Source of the DNA: Peptococcaceae bacterium
GTDB taxonomy: Bacteria; Bacillota; Peptococcia; Peptococcales; Peptococcaceae
NCBI GenBank assembly: GCA_017532485.1
Contig: JAFXJE010000201.1
Coordinates: 1 to 5,030, forward strand
Length of the DNA stretch: 5,030 nucleotides
Direction: 5' to 3'
The position numbers and the translations under genes were made by a program. This document shows positions 4,424 through 5,030 of this stretch, piece after piece. Under the pieces are notes generated by a model. The model was not told the DNA's origin. It saw nothing but the letters and a program-made list of their open reading frames with translations, and searched no databases. Within the stretch, counting starts at the first letter, position 1. Every line of letters starts with the position of its first letter.

Positions 4424-4441
4424 AACCACGAAACGTGGTTT
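4423..4441 (+). terminator. Hairpin between recombinase and ssb
   Basis: AAACCACG (4423-4430) pairs with CGTGGTTT (4434-4441) around AAA, overlapping the recombinase stop. Only a broken T-tract follows, so it is probably a leaky terminator or an mRNA stabiliser. It would adjust how much transcript reaches ssb. Confidence 0.5.
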
Positions 4442-4471
4442 ATTTAGTCGAAAAATGGAAGGAGCAGAACA

Positions 4472-4834
4472 ATGAATGTAGTTACACTAAACGGAAAAAT
4501 CATAGATATTAGGACAAGGGACAAAGTAATCTATATCACACTACTATGCCATAACGGAAAAACATCAGGAGAATTTATACCAGTAACAATCTTTAACACT
4601 CAATTTTTCAACAGATATTTCTATATAGGCAAGTGGATAAGCATAAAGGGATACATACACATGAACGGGCATGACAAAAGTCAGCACAAAAAAATGGAAG
4701 TGATAGCTGATGAAATATACTTCTCAGGCAATGCTAACGAAATGGATATGTTTGTAAATGAATCACTTGCACAAGCGAACCAAGAACAACAACCTAAACA
4801 ACCACAACAGCTATCATTCAATGATAGTCAATAA
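4472..4834 (+). CDS. ssb: Single-stranded DNA-binding protein-like (OB fold)
   Basis: A 120-residue protein with an SSB-like OB-fold: the start MNVVTLNGKIIDI, a central FIPVTIFNTQFFNRYFYIGKWISIKGYIH block (35-63), the last part (V/I-KG-I) being typical of SSB, and EVIADEIYF (76-84). A polar Q/N-rich tail follows (98-120). The tail ends LSFNDSQ and lacks the acidic DDDIPF-type tip by which host SSB recruits replication and repair proteins. It would coat the single strand displaced in rolling-circle replication. The ATG has GGAAGGAG 7 bases upstream (4457-4464). It is the last gene of the presumed rep operon and ends before a strong terminator. The sequence is diverged, so assignment rests on pattern and context. 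Confidence 0.75.
   Translation: MNVVTLNGKIIDIRTRDKVIYITLLCHNGKTSGEFIPVTIFNTQFFNRYFYIGKWISIKGYIHMNGHDKSQHKKMEVIADEIYFSGNANEMDMFVNESLAQANQEQQPKQPQQLSFNDSQ
4811..4827. repeat. Palindrome at the ssb 3' end
   Basis: CTATCAT (4811-4817) is inverted as ATGATAG (4821-4827) around TCA, seven bases before the end of the gene. It lies inside codons for LSFNDS. The same palindrome is at 19-35. Confidence 0.5.
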
Positions 4835-4882
4835 CGTCCGTATGTTCCTGAAGAAGAAAAGCAACATAATCCATACAACTAT

Positions 4883-4910
4883 AAAGACAAGCAAAGGCTT
4901 GTCTTTTTTT
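4883..4910 (+). terminator. Rho-independent terminator after ssb (copy 2, intact site)
   Basis: Same 10-bp stem and AAAG loop as at 91-114, followed by the T-tract. This is the uninterrupted arrangement, in which the terminator leads directly to the structured region. Confidence 0.85.
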
Positions 4911-4911
4911 A
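4905..4911. other. Empty insertion site of the IS91-family element
   Basis: TTTTTTA occurs once here and at both sides of the element in the filled copy (113-119 and 1501-1507). It fixes the insertion point to within 7 bases, at the terminator T-tract. Confidence 0.85.
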
Positions 4912-5030
4912 TATTTAGAACTTCGCTCTGCTTCCGCAAGCGTGCGCAACGCCAGCTACGCCGGCTTTTGCCCTACGCTTGCTATTTTACTGGTAAGCAA
5001 GCGCAACGCCAACTACGTCGGCTTTTGCAC
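4905..5030. repeat. Backbone repeat, copy 2
   Basis: Identical to 1501-1626. It includes all of hairpin unit A (4936-4982) and the first 38 bases of unit B (4993-5030), where the window ends. Confidence 0.95.

Larger units (their letters stand above)
4793..4911. repeat. Terminal direct repeat, copy 2
   Basis: Identical to 1-119. Here the ssb terminator runs straight on into plasmid backbone without the IS. Confidence 0.95.

Overview
The window reads as one small rolling-circle plasmid of a low-G+C Gram-positive host. A clostridial Bacillota is the best guess, from the A/T-rich codons, strong AGGAGG-type ribosome sites, TTGACA/TATAAT-type promoters and a Rep of the pC194/pUB110 (Rep_1) type; the genus cannot be told. 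The last 238 bases repeat earlier sequence: 4793-4911 equals 1-119, and 4905-5030 equals 1501-1626. The window therefore wraps around a circle. The simplest reading is a 3404-bp plasmid (1501-4904) present in two forms, one intact and one (4792 bp) carrying a 1.39-kb IS91-family insertion. The insertion lies at 120-1500, and the matching empty site is at 4905-4911.

Layout. 1-119 is the 3' end of an ssb-like gene with its terminator. 120-1500 is the IS91-family element: a minus-strand Y2/HUH transposase gene (289-1419) flanked by hairpin-bearing ends, with a strong promoter pointing inward from the 120 side. 1501-2583 has no convincing gene but is dense with secondary structure. It holds a pair of paralogous hairpins whose differences are almost all compensatory (1532-1635), a chain of hairpins bracketed by a 14-bp inverted repeat (1727-2053) with a TAGCGT CS-6-like motif in one loop, which suggests a single-strand origin of ssoA type, and further stem-loops up to 2475. 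2584-2871 encodes a 95-residue protein of unknown role. A two-way terminator follows, then the rep promoter and a rep gene with a TTG start (2986-3900). Downstream in the same direction are a minimal tyrosine recombinase (3935-4423) and the complete ssb-like gene (4472-4834).

How it fits together. Rep would nick and religate the leading strand, and the ssb-like protein would cover the single strand produced. The structured region would start lagging-strand synthesis. The catalytic-domain-only recombinase may resolve multimers or act on a folded site. A strong minus-strand promoter inside the first codons of rep faces the rep leader and the two-way terminator, which is the layout of a counter-transcribed RNA limiting Rep synthesis. 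The double-strand origin was not identified with confidence. The points most worth checking are the filled/empty heterogeneity, the covarying hairpin pair, the antisense RNA and the Rep-recombinase-SSB operon.
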